Assembly (NCBI GenBank): GCA_018268895.1
Contig: JAFDVP010000007.1
Location: 186,001-250,000 of the forward strand
From: Acidobacteriota bacterium
GTDB taxonomy: Bacteria > Acidobacteriota > Terriglobia > Terriglobales > Acidobacteriaceae
Reading direction: 5' to 3'
DNA: 64,000 nt
How positions within the stretch are numbered: the stretch's first letter is position 1; each line of letters begins with the position of its first letter. A program made the translations under genes and the position numbers. Below are positions 1 through 8,602 of the stretch, in pieces. The notes under the pieces are model-generated. The model ran no database searches. It saw nothing but the letters and a program-made list of their open reading frames with translations, and had not been told where the DNA came from.

Positions 1-2
1 CC

Positions 3-1040
3 GAGACGAGCTACCCGATCACCTACGGCTTCGTTCCCAACCGGCTGGTGCTGAACCAGGCCATGCTCACGCTGGAACGGCTGCCCGACACCGCGCAGCG
101 CGCGCACTTCGACTGGGGCTTTCATCTTTCGGGAATGTTCGGCACCGACTACCGCTACACCACGGCGAAGGGATACTTCAGCGGCCAGTTGCTGGAGCAC
201 AACCGGCAGTATGGCTTCGACCCGCTCTGGCAGTCGCTCGACCTCTACTTCCCCGTGAAACAAGGGCTCGTCATTCGCCTGGGGCGTTTTCTCTCGATGC
301 CGGGCATCGAGACGCAGCTTGCGCCCGGCAACTACACGATGACGCACTCGCTGGTCTTCTCGGCAACGCCCTCGACCGAGACAGGAGCCCTGGCCACGCT
401 GAAGCTGACGAAGCAGTGGATGGTGCAGTTGGGGATCTCTGCCGGACACGATGTGGCGCCCTGGACCGAAGACCGCAAACCCTCGGCGATTGCATGCGTG
501 AACTACTCGACCGCGAGCAATCACGACAACCTGTATCTCTGCGCGAACGGCATCAACGACGGCAGGTACGCCTACAACAATGTGCAGCAGTACGATGCCA
601 CATGGAACCATCGCTTCAACGCCAGGTGGAATACCGCTACAGAGGCGTGGTTCATGTACGAGCGCGAGGTGCCCAACCTCGCGCACAACGTGGCGAAGCC
701 GCTGCCGGTGGAGACGGGCGCGAACGGCGCCTTCTGCGCGCCTGGCCAGCTCACCTGCACCGCGCCCGAGTATGGGGCGATGAACTATCTCAATCGCGCC
801 ATCAACTCGAAGCTGTACATAGGCCTGCGCTCCGGGCTCGTCAACGACAAGAAAGGCCAGCGCACGGGAACGCCGGGCAGGCATACGGCGAATGCGCTCT
901 ACATCACGAAAGACTTCGGATCGACCGTCATGCTGCGCTCCGAGCTGCGCTTCGACCACTCCTGGGACCGGCCGGCTTACAACAACGGCAAGGCCAGGAA
1001 CCAGCTCTTCTTCGGCGTCGACCTGATCTACAAGTTCTAG
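3..1040 (+). CDS. Outer-membrane beta-barrel porin, BBP2/OmpL-like (5' truncated)
   Basis: The reading frame is open from the first bases of the window, so the N-terminus and signal peptide lie outside it; the in-frame GTG at 48 is not a convincing start. The visible part reads like the C-terminal two thirds of the putative beta-barrel porin-2 family: YGFVPNRL near the beginning, then a GTDYRYT stretch, RLGRF, QLAPGNY and THSLVFS, with the alternating aromatic/polar pattern of barrel strands. It ends in LIYKF, with the terminal Phe expected of an outer-membrane barrel. Likely role: diffusion of small solutes across the outer membrane; the substrate cannot be told from sequence. The family call is from recalled motifs, not a search. 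Confidence 0.8.
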   Translation, partial: ETSYPITYGFVPNRLVLNQAMLTLERLPDTAQRAHFDWGFHLSGMFGTDYRYTTAKGYFSGQLLEHNRQYGFDPLWQSLDLYFPVKQGLVIRLGRFLSMPGIETQLAPGNYTMTHSLVFSATPSTETGALATLKLTKQWMVQLGISAGHDVAPWTEDRKPSAIACVNYSTASNHDNLYLCANGINDGRYAYNNVQQYDATWNHRFNARWNTATEAWFMYEREVPNLAHNVAKPLPVETGANGAFCAPGQLTCTAPEYGAMNYLNRAINSKLYIGLRSGLVNDKKGQRTGTPGRHTANALYITKDFGSTVMLRSELRFDHSWDRPAYNNGKARNQLFFGVDLIYKF

Positions 1041-1074
1041 CGGCGTTTTCTCATAGGTCTGGTTCCTGCTTTCA

Positions 1075-1291
1075 GGGCCGAAGGCCCGCCAACATACCAG
1101 CCTGGGCCGAAGAGTAACCAGAGCGCTGAAGGCGCAACACATATGTTCTAGATAGCGGGGGTTGCCGCGGGTTCAACGGCGCTACGAGAAGAGGTAAACA
1201 GAACCAGCGCGGGATCAAAAGCGGATAGCACAGATAAAGACAAAGCAATGTTTTATCCGTGGTCTCCGCGAGCATCCGCGGTCGCCTCTAA
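1075..1291. repeat. Intergenic repeat fragments (hairpin gggccgaaggccc plus R4-like arm)
   Basis: The gap between the porin and the MFS gene holds no plausible gene. A small hairpin (gggccgaaggccc, about 1075-1088) is followed by accagcctggg, which also occurs next to the hairpin at 13345 in the opposite sense. Around 1255-1287 is a ccgcggtcgcc-rich arm that resembles the elements at 5000-5085 and 43312-43402 (family R4). Confidence 0.4.
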
Positions 1292-2953
1292 CTAGTGGCC
1301 CGCGCCCGGGTCGAGGTGCTTCGGCGGCTTGGGGATGAAGAACAACAGCGGCAGCATGCAGGCGCAGAAGACTGCCAGGTACTGGATGATGTCGAGGTAG
1401 GCGAGCATTCCGGCCTGGCGGTGAAGCTGCTGGTAGATGTATGCCTGCGCTGAGTGGGCGGCGTCGCCGACCATCGGGTTGCCGCCGCCGTGTCCCCCGA
1501 ACATCCCCTTGAGTTTTTTCACCTGTTCGACGAAGGCGGGGTTGCCCGTGGTGAGGTTGCGGACCATGTTGTTCTCGTGTTCGGCCGTCCTGCGCGTCAA
1601 CATGGTGGCCATGAAGGCGGTACCGCACGACCCGCCGATGTTGCGCGCAAGGTTGGTCAGGCCGGAGACGTCGTTGTTTTCCGTCTGTTTTACGCCGATA
1701 TAGGCGACGGTGTTGATCGGGATGAAGAGGAATGCGAGTCCCGATGCCTGGAAGCAGCGCAGAAACACGAGACGGCCGTAGCTGATGCTCAGGTCCATGG
1801 TGTGCATGGCGATCAGCGAGAGCGTGAGCATGCCGAAGCCGTAGCCCATCAGCTTGCGCGGGTCGACCTTACCCGACAGCACGCCGACGACGGGCATCAT
1901 CGCCATCATCATGAGGCCGGCGGGCGAGAGGACGAGTCCCGCGAGCTCCGCCGTATAGCCCAGCAGCGTCTGCACGAACTGCGGAATCAGCACCGTTGTG
2001 CCGTAGAGCGCAAAACCGAGGACAAACATCAGCACGAAGCTGAAGGAGAAGTTCTTCCTCTTGAAGAGCGTGAGGTTGATGATGGGGCGATGGCCGACGC
2101 GGAGCTGGCGCAGCTCCCACCAGATCATGGTAATGAAGGCGACCACCATCACCACAGCAAAGAAGGTGATCAGGTGCGAGGCGAACCAGTCGTCCTCCTG
2201 CCCCTTGTCGAGCACGAACTCCAGTGAGCCAAAGGTCAGCCCAAGCAGGCCGAAGCCGAGGAAGTCGAGCTTGATGCCGCCCTTCTGCGACTCCTTCACC
2301 TGCTTTTCGACCCACGGCGGATCTTCGACGATGCGCGAGGTGAGAAAGAGCGAGAGCAGGCAGATGGGTACGTTGAGAAAGAATATCCAGCGCCAGTCGA
2401 AGTTGTCGGTGATGTAGCCGCCAAGCGTAGGCCCGATCGCAGGAGCGCAGACGACGGCGAGGCCGTACATCGCGAAGGCCTGGCCGCGCTTCTCCGGCGG
2501 GAAGGTGTCGGCGAGAATGGCCTGCTCCGACGGCGCCAGACCGCCGCCGCCGATGCCCTGCAGGATGCGGCAGAAGACCAGGATCGGAAGCGAAGGAGCG
2601 ATGCCGCACAGCGCCGAGCTGATGCCGAACAGCGCCACGCAGATCATGTAGAACTTCTTGCGCCCGATGAACGTGGTCATGTAGGCGCCGGCCGGAAGAA
2701 TGATGGCGTTGGCGACGAGATATGCCGTCAGTACCCAGGTCGCCTCGTCCTGCGTCGAGCCAAGTGAGCCTGCGATGTGCGGCAGGGCGACGTTGGCGAT
2801 GGAGGAGTCGAGCACCTCCATGAACGTCGCCAGAGTCACCGTCATGGCGACGATCCACGGGTTGATTCGCGGCTTCCACGCCTGGGCGGGAGCCGCATGT
2901 TCCCGCGCTTCAAGCAGGTGGGATTCAGATAACTCTAAAGTGGTCGTAGCCAT
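1292..2953 (-). CDS. DHA2 family MFS multidrug transporter (EmrB/QacA type)
   Basis: 553 residues with about 14 hydrophobic segments, the usual size and topology of the drug:H+ antiporter-2 family in the inner membrane. The family signature LDSSIANVALPHIAG sits at about residues 48-62, a motif A-like IGRKK follows the second helix, and the motif C region has GPTLGGY. EmrB-type exporters normally work with an HlyD-type adaptor and a TolC-type outer-membrane channel; neither is next to this gene. The ATG at 2951-2953 is the natural start because the N-terminal cytoplasmic tail leads directly into helix 1. Substrate unknown. The gene stands alone, with a 216 bp gap upstream. Confidence 0.88.
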   Translation of the reverse strand: MATTTLELSESHLLEAREHAAPAQAWKPRINPWIVAMTVTLATFMEVLDSSIANVALPHIAGSLGSTQDEATWVLTAYLVANAIILPAGAYMTTFIGRKKFYMICVALFGISSALCGIAPSLPILVFCRILQGIGGGGLAPSEQAILADTFPPEKRGQAFAMYGLAVVCAPAIGPTLGGYITDNFDWRWIFFLNVPICLLSLFLTSRIVEDPPWVEKQVKESQKGGIKLDFLGFGLLGLTFGSLEFVLDKGQEDDWFASHLITFFAVVMVVAFITMIWWELRQLRVGHRPIINLTLFKRKNFSFSFVLMFVLGFALYGTTVLIPQFVQTLLGYTAELAGLVLSPAGLMMMAMMPVVGVLSGKVDPRKLMGYGFGMLTLSLIAMHTMDLSISYGRLVFLRCFQASGLAFLFIPINTVAYIGVKQTENNDVSGLTNLARNIGGSCGTAFMATMLTRRTAEHENNMVRNLTTGNPAFVEQVKKLKGMFGGHGGGNPMVGDAAHSAQAYIYQQLHRQAGMLAYLDIIQYLAVFCACMLPLLFFIPKPPKHLDPGAGH

Positions 2954-3098
2954 GCGCTTAGGTTCGGATTCATCCGCGCGGCCCCCGGATTCAATTTCTC
3001 AGGCAGTTGTGACAGATTGCCCCGGAAAACCCCATGGATCGCACCGGAAAATGTGCACACCAGAATGGGCACTCGTTTCAGTGGCAACGGATGAGATT

Positions 3099-3145
3099 GT
3101 TCCTCCCACCCTTCACGATGAGACTGTGAAGGATGGGGCACCGGG
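3099..3145. repeat. R2 palindromic repeat copy
   Basis: cctcccacccttcac ... gtgaaggatggggcacc forms an imperfect hairpin and matches the other R2 copies (reverse orientation of gggtgccccatcctt). It lies just after the 3' end of the pseudokinase gene. Confidence 0.7.
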
Positions 3146-3169
3146 CAGTATGCGAAGGAAGCATAAGAC

Positions 3170-4798
3170 TCAGCGCGAGTAGTTCTGGGTGTAGATGTCG
3201 TGCGGCAGGCCTTCGCCGCGCGCCTTCTGCCTGAAGGCCTCCGCCTGTTCGCGGCCCATCGGTCCGCCCACTGTAACCAGATACGGCGCGCGGCCAGTGG
3301 GCGAGAAGACCTCAGGGTTTAGCGACGGATGCTGCTGCGCAATGGAGTCGGCCTTATGCTGTGCCTGATCCTGATGGTTGTAGGTGTATGCCACCACGCG
3401 CCACTGCGTCTTCGCTCCTGCATTTGCAGAAGACACCGCACTCGCGACTGGGGCTGATGATGGAGCAGGTACGCGCGGAGCCGAAGTCTTCCCGGCAAAT
3501 TTCGACGCAGAGGGTTTCGCCGCCGCTGCTACGGGAGCAGGAGTTGCCGCGCCTTCCTTTGCGTTTGCATTCGTCGCCCCGAGAGTCGAGACCGGCTTCG
3601 CCGCTCCGTTTGCATCGGTTGCCGGTTCGCTGCGCATCAGTCTCCAGCCAAGCACCAGCAGAAGAATGATCGCTGCTGCCGCTGCGATCCAGATGCGCGT
3701 GCGTCGCGGCTCTTCTTCAACCGGCTTCACAATGCGATGCCGAACATCGGGGGCCTGTGTTGGCGTGACCGGCTTTTTCTCGGCGGTTGCGGCGAGCGAG
3801 TCGGCAACCGCCCTCGGAGAATATGCCGGCGAAGCCGGGGCCGGGGCAGTCTTTGGCGTCGAGACAAACACCTCCGGTTTAGGCACCGCAGCCGGTTGAG
3901 GCTTTGGAGAGAACAGATTCGCCTGCGTGGGTGCGGTTGCAGTCGCAACTGCGGCTGTTGCAACTGCAGGTGTCTCCCGCTTCGCAGGAGCTACCGCTTC
4001 TACAGATTTTTCCGGTTGCGGTGCGATGGACGCAACTGCGGCCTCAGGAGCTGCTGCTGGTGCGGCTGGCTGTTGGACCGACGTAGCCGGAGGCTGTGCC
4101 ACCTGCTTTGGCTTCACCGGACCAAGTGCGGACGACATCTCCGCCAGCCCCCACCTTCCGCTGAGTCCGTTGCGAATGATGCCGTCGAACGGCGAAGGCA
4201 GCAGCGTCGCCGAGCCCTGCAGGCTGGTGCGGCCGGTGAGCGCCTGCAACAGCACCACGGCAAGCGCGTGCGCGTCGGCGGCCTTCTGCTCGGCAACCGT
4301 TGGGCCGCCGTCGGGATCGTCGGCTGCTACCTTGACGCAGTCGCTGCGCAGCTTCACCAGATCTCCAGCAGCCAGAATGTTGGCCGGCTCAACCTGCCCG
4401 TGGATCAGGCCGCGCGTGTGCAGCGCTTCAAGCGCCGCGATCAAACTCTGCGCAAGCTCGCGGCCCTCATCCACCGTCAGCGTGCGGTTATACAGCAGAT
4501 CTTCCAGCGAGATCTCCGTCGGCTCCATCACGGCATAGACCAGCGGTGTGCCATCAAGCTCGGTCTCGCCGAACTTGCGCATCACCATCAGGTTCTCCTG
4601 CCCGATCTCGGAGACGGTCTTCCACCGGGTGAGAATCTCCGATTCGTCGAAGTGCGCTTCAATCACGCGCACCAGCGCGGGAGTTCCTGTGCCATTCGTT
4701 GTTAAGAAGAAGGCGCTGCGGCCTTCGGGGCGCACCAGTTTCTTCAGGGGATAGGCCTCTGCGATGGTTCGGCCTTCGTAATCGCTCCAGAGCTTCAT
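3170..4798 (-). CDS. Membrane-anchored pseudokinase with C-terminal SPOR domain
   Basis: 542 residues from the ATG at 4798; an upstream in-frame TTG at 4825 would add nine residues but has no ribosome site. Residues about 1-225 follow a Ser/Thr-kinase fold outline (EPTEISLEDLL hinge, LHTRGLIHGQVEPANIL). The catalytic HRDLKPxN reads HGQVEPAN (133-140), so the catalytic Asp is lost, and I find neither DFG nor a VAIK lysine: this is a pseudokinase. Residues about 230-365 are a Pro/Ala-rich linker, 369-388 a transmembrane helix, 390-463 a second low-complexity linker, and 465-541 look like a SPOR (peptidoglycan-binding) domain (QWRVVAYTYN, APYLVTVGG). Predicted topology: pseudokinase in the cytoplasm, SPOR in the periplasm on denuded septal glycan. 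Role in division or envelope signalling is inference. Confidence 0.75.
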   Translation of the reverse strand: MKLWSDYEGRTIAEAYPLKKLVRPEGRSAFFLTTNGTGTPALVRVIEAHFDESEILTRWKTVSEIGQENLMVMRKFGETELDGTPLVYAVMEPTEISLEDLLYNRTLTVDEGRELAQSLIAALEALHTRGLIHGQVEPANILAAGDLVKLRSDCVKVAADDPDGGPTVAEQKAADAHALAVVLLQALTGRTSLQGSATLLPSPFDGIIRNGLSGRWGLAEMSSALGPVKPKQVAQPPATSVQQPAAPAAAPEAAVASIAPQPEKSVEAVAPAKRETPAVATAAVATATAPTQANLFSPKPQPAAVPKPEVFVSTPKTAPAPASPAYSPRAVADSLAATAEKKPVTPTQAPDVRHRIVKPVEEEPRRTRIWIAAAAAIILLLVLGWRLMRSEPATDANGAAKPVSTLGATNANAKEGAATPAPVAAAAKPSASKFAGKTSAPRVPAPSSAPVASAVSSANAGAKTQWRVVAYTYNHQDQAQHKADSIAQQHPSLNPEVFSPTGRAPYLVTVGGPMGREQAEAFRQKARGEGLPHDIYTQNYSR

Positions 4799-4989
4799 AA
4801 CGCACACCAGTCCTTGGGATTTCAATCAAGGGAGAATGCCCGCGAGGGCAAGTCATGCAAAAAAAGACGCCCACCTGGACCCGTACACAGAGTGGAAGCG
4901 CCTCGCAATCCAGTCCATTATCCCCCATTGGATGCAGGTTTCTCAACGCGGGTACAGTGCGCCTGTTCCAGTTTTGGTTCGCACTCTGT

Positions 4990-5085
4990 CCAGTGCTAGA
5001 CTTCCTTTTTCGACCGCAGATGGCCGCGGATGTGCACGGGTCCAGATCCAGAAGAAGAAACCCGTGTTTTCCGCGCGAATTCGCG
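4990..5085. repeat. R4 inverted-repeat element
   Basis: The 306 bp gap before the zinc-ribbon gene holds an inverted structure: gaccgcagatggccgcgg and acgggt on one side, acccgt, ccgcg and gcggtc on the other. The same layout recurs at 43312-43402, and one arm at 1255-1287. Nothing else was recognised in the gap. Confidence 0.4.
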
Positions 5086-5104
5086 GTCGGTTGGAGCAGA
5101 GTCG

Positions 5105-5887
5105 ATGCATCCGGATCTTGAAAAGATGGTTGTGCTGCAGGGCCTCGATGTAGAAGCCCGGCGGCTGAACGACGAGATGGCCGCGCTGCCCAAACGCGCA
5201 GCAAAGCTGGCGGTAGAGGTCGACGCTGCAAAGAAGCAGCTCGCGGGAATCGTCGAAGGCATTCAGAAGGAAGAGGCGCTGCGCCGCCGCCAGGAGCTGG
5301 ACGTCAAGGACCACCAGCAGAAGGCCGCCCGCCTGCGCAAACAGATGGATGTCGTCACCACCACGGCGCAGGCCGCAGCTCTCGAACACGAGATCGCCTT
5401 TGCCGAGGGCGAGGTCACGCGGCTTGAAGACGCCGAGCTTGAGAGCATGGAGCGCACCGAGACGCTCGAAACGCAGAAGAAGGATGCCGAAGAGACCGTC
5501 GCCAACCTTACCCGGCGTTATGAAGAAGAACGGGCAAGCGGGGCCGAGTCCATGGCGCGCGATCGCACTCTGCTGGCCGAGGTGGAGGCGAAGCGCACCG
5601 ATCTTCGTCCGCAAATCGGTGAGAGCGCGCTCTCCATGTACGACCGCATCGCCAGGGGACGCGGCACGGCGCTGTCCGAGGGCGTCGACCAGAAGTGCTC
5701 GGCCTGCCAGATGATGGTGCGGCCGCAGCGCTGGAACGATCTCCGCGACCGCTCCAACGACGAGACGATGCTTGCCTGCGAGACCTGCGGGCGCATCCTC
5801 TACTGGGACCCCGCGCGCGACGCGCCGCAGAAGAAGCCCGCGCAAACCGAGAGCATCGCCGCTTCGATTGTGAGAGCCTCGCTGTGA
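5105..5887 (+). CDS. Coiled-coil hairpin protein with C-terminal C4 zinc ribbon (DUF164/zf-RING_7)
   Basis: 260 residues. Residues about 1-175 are almost continuous coiled coil; the C-terminal zinc ribbon has two Cys pairs, C198/C201 (CSAC) and C225/C228 (CETC). This is the arrangement of the bacterial CT398/DUF164 family, proposed to bind nucleic acid or act as a scaffold; no enzymatic activity is established. The ATG at 5105 is chosen because ggag lies 7-10 bases upstream and the family starts with HPDLEK-like residues. Its stop codon overlaps the GTG start of the following nucleotidase gene (GTGA at 5884), so the two are translationally coupled. Confidence 0.85.
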   Translation: MHPDLEKMVVLQGLDVEARRLNDEMAALPKRAAKLAVEVDAAKKQLAGIVEGIQKEEALRRRQELDVKDHQQKAARLRKQMDVVTTTAQAAALEHEIAFAEGEVTRLEDAELESMERTETLETQKKDAEETVANLTRRYEEERASGAESMARDRTLLAEVEAKRTDLRPQIGESALSMYDRIARGRGTALSEGVDQKCSACQMMVRPQRWNDLRDRSNDETMLACETCGRILYWDPARDAPQKKPAQTESIAASIVRASL

Positions 5888-6411
5888 AAAGAATCTGCGT
5901 CGACATGGACGAGGTGATGGCCGATGCGCTGGGCGAACACCTTCTGCGTTACAACCGCGACCACAACGAAAACATCACGCTGGCCGACCTGCAGGGCAAG
6001 TGGCTGTGGCAGGTTGTCTCTTCGGACCGCCACAACACGCTCGCCGGCTACCTGCGCTCTGAAGACTTTTTTGAGAGCCTGGCCGTGATGCCCGAGTCGC
6101 AGCGCGTGATGAAGCGTCTACAGGAGAAGTACGAGGTCTTCATCGCCACTGCCGCCATGGAGGTGCCGACCTCGTTCCAGCAGAAGTTCGTGTGGCTGGA
6201 AAAGCACTTCCCCTTCATCGCGCCGTCGCACATCGTCTACTGCGGCGACAAGGGCATCCTCGACGCCGACTACCTGATCGACGACAACGTGCGGCAGTTC
6301 CGCAGGTTCAAGGGCGAAGGTATCCTCTTCAGCTCGCCGCACAACGCCGGCGTCGAAGGCTACCGCCGCGTCAACGACTGGCTCGATGTCGAGAAGATGT
6401 TTTTGGGCTAA
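5884..6411 (+). CDS. 5'(3')-deoxyribonucleotidase-like HAD phosphatase (NT5C family)
   Basis: 175 residues starting with GTG. The HAD nucleophile motif is at the very N-terminus (ICVDMDEV, D7 and D9), followed by a cap region with W-rich segment (KWLWQVV) and a C-terminal YLIDDN that carries the metal-binding acidic pair. This is the layout of bacterial 5'(3')-deoxyribonucleotidases, which dephosphorylate (deoxy)nucleoside monophosphates in the cytosol. The start codon overlaps the upstream stop by four bases. The last 41 bases overlap the 3' end of the convergent LysR gene. Confidence 0.85.
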   Translation: MKRICVDMDEVMADALGEHLLRYNRDHNENITLADLQGKWLWQVVSSDRHNTLAGYLRSEDFFESLAVMPESQRVMKRLQEKYEVFIATAAMEVPTSFQQKFVWLEKHFPFIAPSHIVYCGDKGILDADYLIDDNVRQFRRFKGEGILFSSPHNAGVEGYRRVNDWLDVEKMFLG

Positions 6412-7315
6412 AGCCTGCAAGAGCTCCAAAGCTCTTTCGCGCCACAGATGCAAAAGCACGCACCACTGCGCGGTCTTCGTTTGCCCGACAGGCAAGTTCG
6501 ATATTGCTCGTAACCCGTGCGCCGCGCAGCCCCGGGCAGGCGATCTCCGTCCCGGCGATCTGCCGCGTGCACGCCGGTCCAACCGAGACGCCAAGCCCAG
6601 CGCCCACCAGCCGCAGGATCGTCAGCCACTGCGGCGCCTCCTGCACCACGCGCGGGCGGAAGCCGTATTCGTCGAACAGCCACATCGTCTTCTCATACGC
6701 CAGCTTGCCCGCCGTGGGCGAGAAGAAGACGAACGGTTCGTCGCGCAGATCGGCCGGCGAGATCGCGCTACGGCCCGCCAACCGGTGCGTCGAGGGAAGC
6801 ACGGCAACATAAGCCTCGGAGAACAACGACTCCACATGCAGGCCCTCGATCGGCCCGCCATCGCGTAGAAATCCGGCGTCGAGCGTGCCGCGATGGATCG
6901 ACGCCGCGATGTTGGCTGTGTAGGTCTCCGACAGCTGAAGCTCGACACGCGGGTGGAGCTGGCGATAGCGTCCGAGCATGGCGGGCAACGGCGTCAACAT
7001 GCCCGATCCGATGAAGCCTACGCGCAGCGAGCCCTCGTCGCCGCGGCCGATCGAACGCGCCTCCTCGATGTCCTGTTCCACGTTGCGCAGCGTGCGCCGC
7101 GCGCGCTCGAGAAAGACCTCTCCCGCAGCCGTCAGCCGCACTGCGCGCGAGGTCCGCACGAAGAGCGGGTAGCCCAGAATCTCTTCGAGCCTGCGAATCT
7201 GTTGCGACAAAGGCGGCTGCGCCAGGTGCAGGCGCGCGGCCGCCCGCCCAAAGTGGAGCTCCTCGGCGACGGCGACGAAGTAGCGCAGGTGGCGAAGCTC
7301 GAGATCGCGATCCAT
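6371..7315 (-). CDS. LysR family transcriptional regulator
   Basis: 314 residues. The winged HTH is at residues about 5-65 (LRHLRYFVAVAEELHFGRAA, then QPPLSQQIRRLE), followed by a hinge helix and a periplasmic-binding-like effector domain from about 90. The N-terminal ELRHLRYFVAVAEELHFGRAA is typical of the CbbR/BenM-like branch. Divergently transcribed from the GNAT gene across 83 bp, so this acetyltransferase is the obvious candidate target, as is usual for LysR regulators. Its 3' end runs 41 bp into the nucleotidase gene; a slightly shorter protein could also be functional, but no earlier stop exists. Confidence 0.92.
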   Translation of the reverse strand: MDRDLELRHLRYFVAVAEELHFGRAAARLHLAQPPLSQQIRRLEEILGYPLFVRTSRAVRLTAAGEVFLERARRTLRNVEQDIEEARSIGRGDEGSLRVGFIGSGMLTPLPAMLGRYRQLHPRVELQLSETYTANIAASIHRGTLDAGFLRDGGPIEGLHVESLFSEAYVAVLPSTHRLAGRSAISPADLRDEPFVFFSPTAGKLAYEKTMWLFDEYGFRPRVVQEAPQWLTILRLVGAGLGVSVGPACTRQIAGTEIACPGLRGARVTSNIELACRANEDRAVVRAFASVARKSFGALAGFSPKTSSRHRASR

Positions 7316-7354
7316 ATCTCAAACATCATAATTGTGACTAACAAGATATTGGAC
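7314..7354. promoter_or_regulatory. Candidate LysR operator between lysR and GNAT
   Basis: The divergent intergenic stretch contains atatct near 7314-7319 and its complement agatat about 28 bases further, flanking tcataattgtga, a short dyad with the T-rich/A-rich spacing LysR proteins prefer. It is the only AT-rich, symmetric DNA in the gap. Purely positional evidence. Confidence 0.35.
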
Positions 7355-7398
7355 GTATGGCCCGCGCGGAGCTAGGCTTTCTTCACAAGGAGATTGCC

Positions 7399-7953
7399 AT
7401 GGCCGCGACCCTGCACCTCGCCGACATCCCCTCCAACACCAGCGCACCATCAGGCAGCGCCGCAACAGGGGCTTCCTCGAACAGACCCCGGATCGAGCTC
7501 CGCCCCTTCCACCCAGAACTTCCGAGCGACGCACTCGCCTTCCGCTCGCTCAACGAGTGGTGGATCGAGAAGTACTTCGGGCTCGAAGAACACGACCGGG
7601 AGATGCTCGGCGACCCCGAAGGCTATGTACTGGCAAAAGGCGGCCACATCTTCTTCGCCATCGGCGACGGAGCTCCCATCGGCTGTTGCGGGCTGACGCT
7701 CACCTCACCCGGCGTCTACGAGGTGGTGAAGATGGCGGTCGCGCCCGACTGGCAGGGCGCCGGAGTGGGACGAGCACTGCTCTCCTACACCGTCGAGCAG
7801 GGACGAGCCCTCGGCGCAAGCTCCCTCTATCTTGAGACCAACAGCAGCCTCTCGAGCGCCATCCATCTCTATGAGACGCTGGGCTTCCGCCACCTTCCGC
7901 CCCGACCCTCTCCTTACGTGCGCGCCAACGTCTTCATGGAGCTGCGCTTCTAG
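7399..7953 (+). CDS. GNAT family N-acetyltransferase
   Basis: 184 residues from ATG 7399, which has a perfect aaggag seven bases upstream; an upstream ATG at 7357 has none. Residues about 30-184 carry the GNAT fold: central acetyl-CoA loop in VAPDWQGAGVGRALL (matching Q/R-x-x-G-x-G/A), then SLYLETNSSLSSAIHLYETLGF, the usual motif B with the conserved Tyr. The N-terminal 25 residues are low complexity. Acts in the cytosol, moving an acetyl group from acetyl-CoA to an amine; the acceptor is unknown. Divergent partner of the LysR gene. Confidence 0.88.
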   Translation: MAATLHLADIPSNTSAPSGSAATGASSNRPRIELRPFHPELPSDALAFRSLNEWWIEKYFGLEEHDREMLGDPEGYVLAKGGHIFFAIGDGAPIGCCGLTLTSPGVYEVVKMAVAPDWQGAGVGRALLSYTVEQGRALGASSLYLETNSSLSSAIHLYETLGFRHLPPRPSPYVRANVFMELRF

Positions 7954-8030
7954 AGCGGTTTTTCCTTAGGGTGCCGATGTTTCCGTTTGGCCGGGCTTAC
8001 AGCCCTCGGTGGCCGCCAATCCACCGGGTA

Positions 8031-8095
8031 CCGGGTGCCCCATATCTGGCGGCCTTATCGTCGGATGTGAGCTCATTCGAACGAAGCTCGGACCC
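8031..8095. repeat. R2 palindromic repeat copy (two-hairpin form)
   Basis: Begins gggtgccccatatctgg, continues with a small dyad around ggccttatcgtc and ends with gctcattcgaacgaagctcggaccc. The same two-hairpin order occurs at 33692-33754, 48530-48600 and 62216-62279. It sits between two convergent genes. Confidence 0.75.
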
Positions 8096-8096
8096 G

Positions 8097-8555
8097 TCAG
8101 CCATTCGACTCTGTGGCTATCCCATAAAGCTCTGCCTCAAACCGCTGAATCGCCTCCTCCGACCACGCATGGGTCGACTTCCGCCATGTCTCGCCCTGCT
8201 CCTCCATAAAATTGGGGAAGTTCATGCGGCAGTAGCCGGCGCGCGTGCCGAAATCGTACAGCGCCTGCGGAATTCCATCGAGATACAGCACGGCGCGCAA
8301 ACCATCCTTCGACCACTCGACGGCGGCGATACGCTCTGTGGTCGGCCGCTCGTTCTCCCGGTCACTCTTCTCCAGAGCCGAGACGTTGTAGATCAGCATC
8401 GCGTCCAGGATCGAGTGCTCGTGCGTCGTGCTCGTGCGGTCGCAGGCATAGAAGTAGCCGGCCACGCCCTCGTCCTCGAAGACGACCGTCCACGGCGGCT
8501 GGGTCGAATCGGCTGAGAGAAAGGCGTCTCCGGGGGTAAAGGTAAGCGACTGCAT
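8097..8555 (-). CDS. DUF2251-like small soluble protein
   Basis: 152 residues from ATG 8555. The protein begins MQSLTFTPGDAFLS and has PPWTVVFEDEGVAGYFYACD, the pattern I recall for DUF2251, a domain of unknown function. No signal peptide, membrane segment or catalytic motif is apparent; it is rich in acidic and aromatic residues. A longer frame to 8681 exists but runs into the divergent upstream gene. The only purine-rich stretch (aggga) lies close to the start, so the ribosome site is weak. Gene ends two bases after the R2 repeat. Confidence 0.65.
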   Translation of the reverse strand: MQSLTFTPGDAFLSADSTQPPWTVVFEDEGVAGYFYACDRTSTTHEHSILDAMLIYNVSALEKSDRENERPTTERIAAVEWSKDGLRAVLYLDGIPQALYDFGTRAGYCRMNFPNFMEEQGETWRKSTHAWSEEAIQRFEAELYGIATESNG

Positions 8556-8602
8556 ATCCCTAAACCATACGACAAAAAACGGGCACGATACGATAGAAGA
8601 CG

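Noticed and set aside
7357..7398. Longer GNAT start at 7357
   Set aside because: No ribosome site; the ATG at 7399 has a perfect one.
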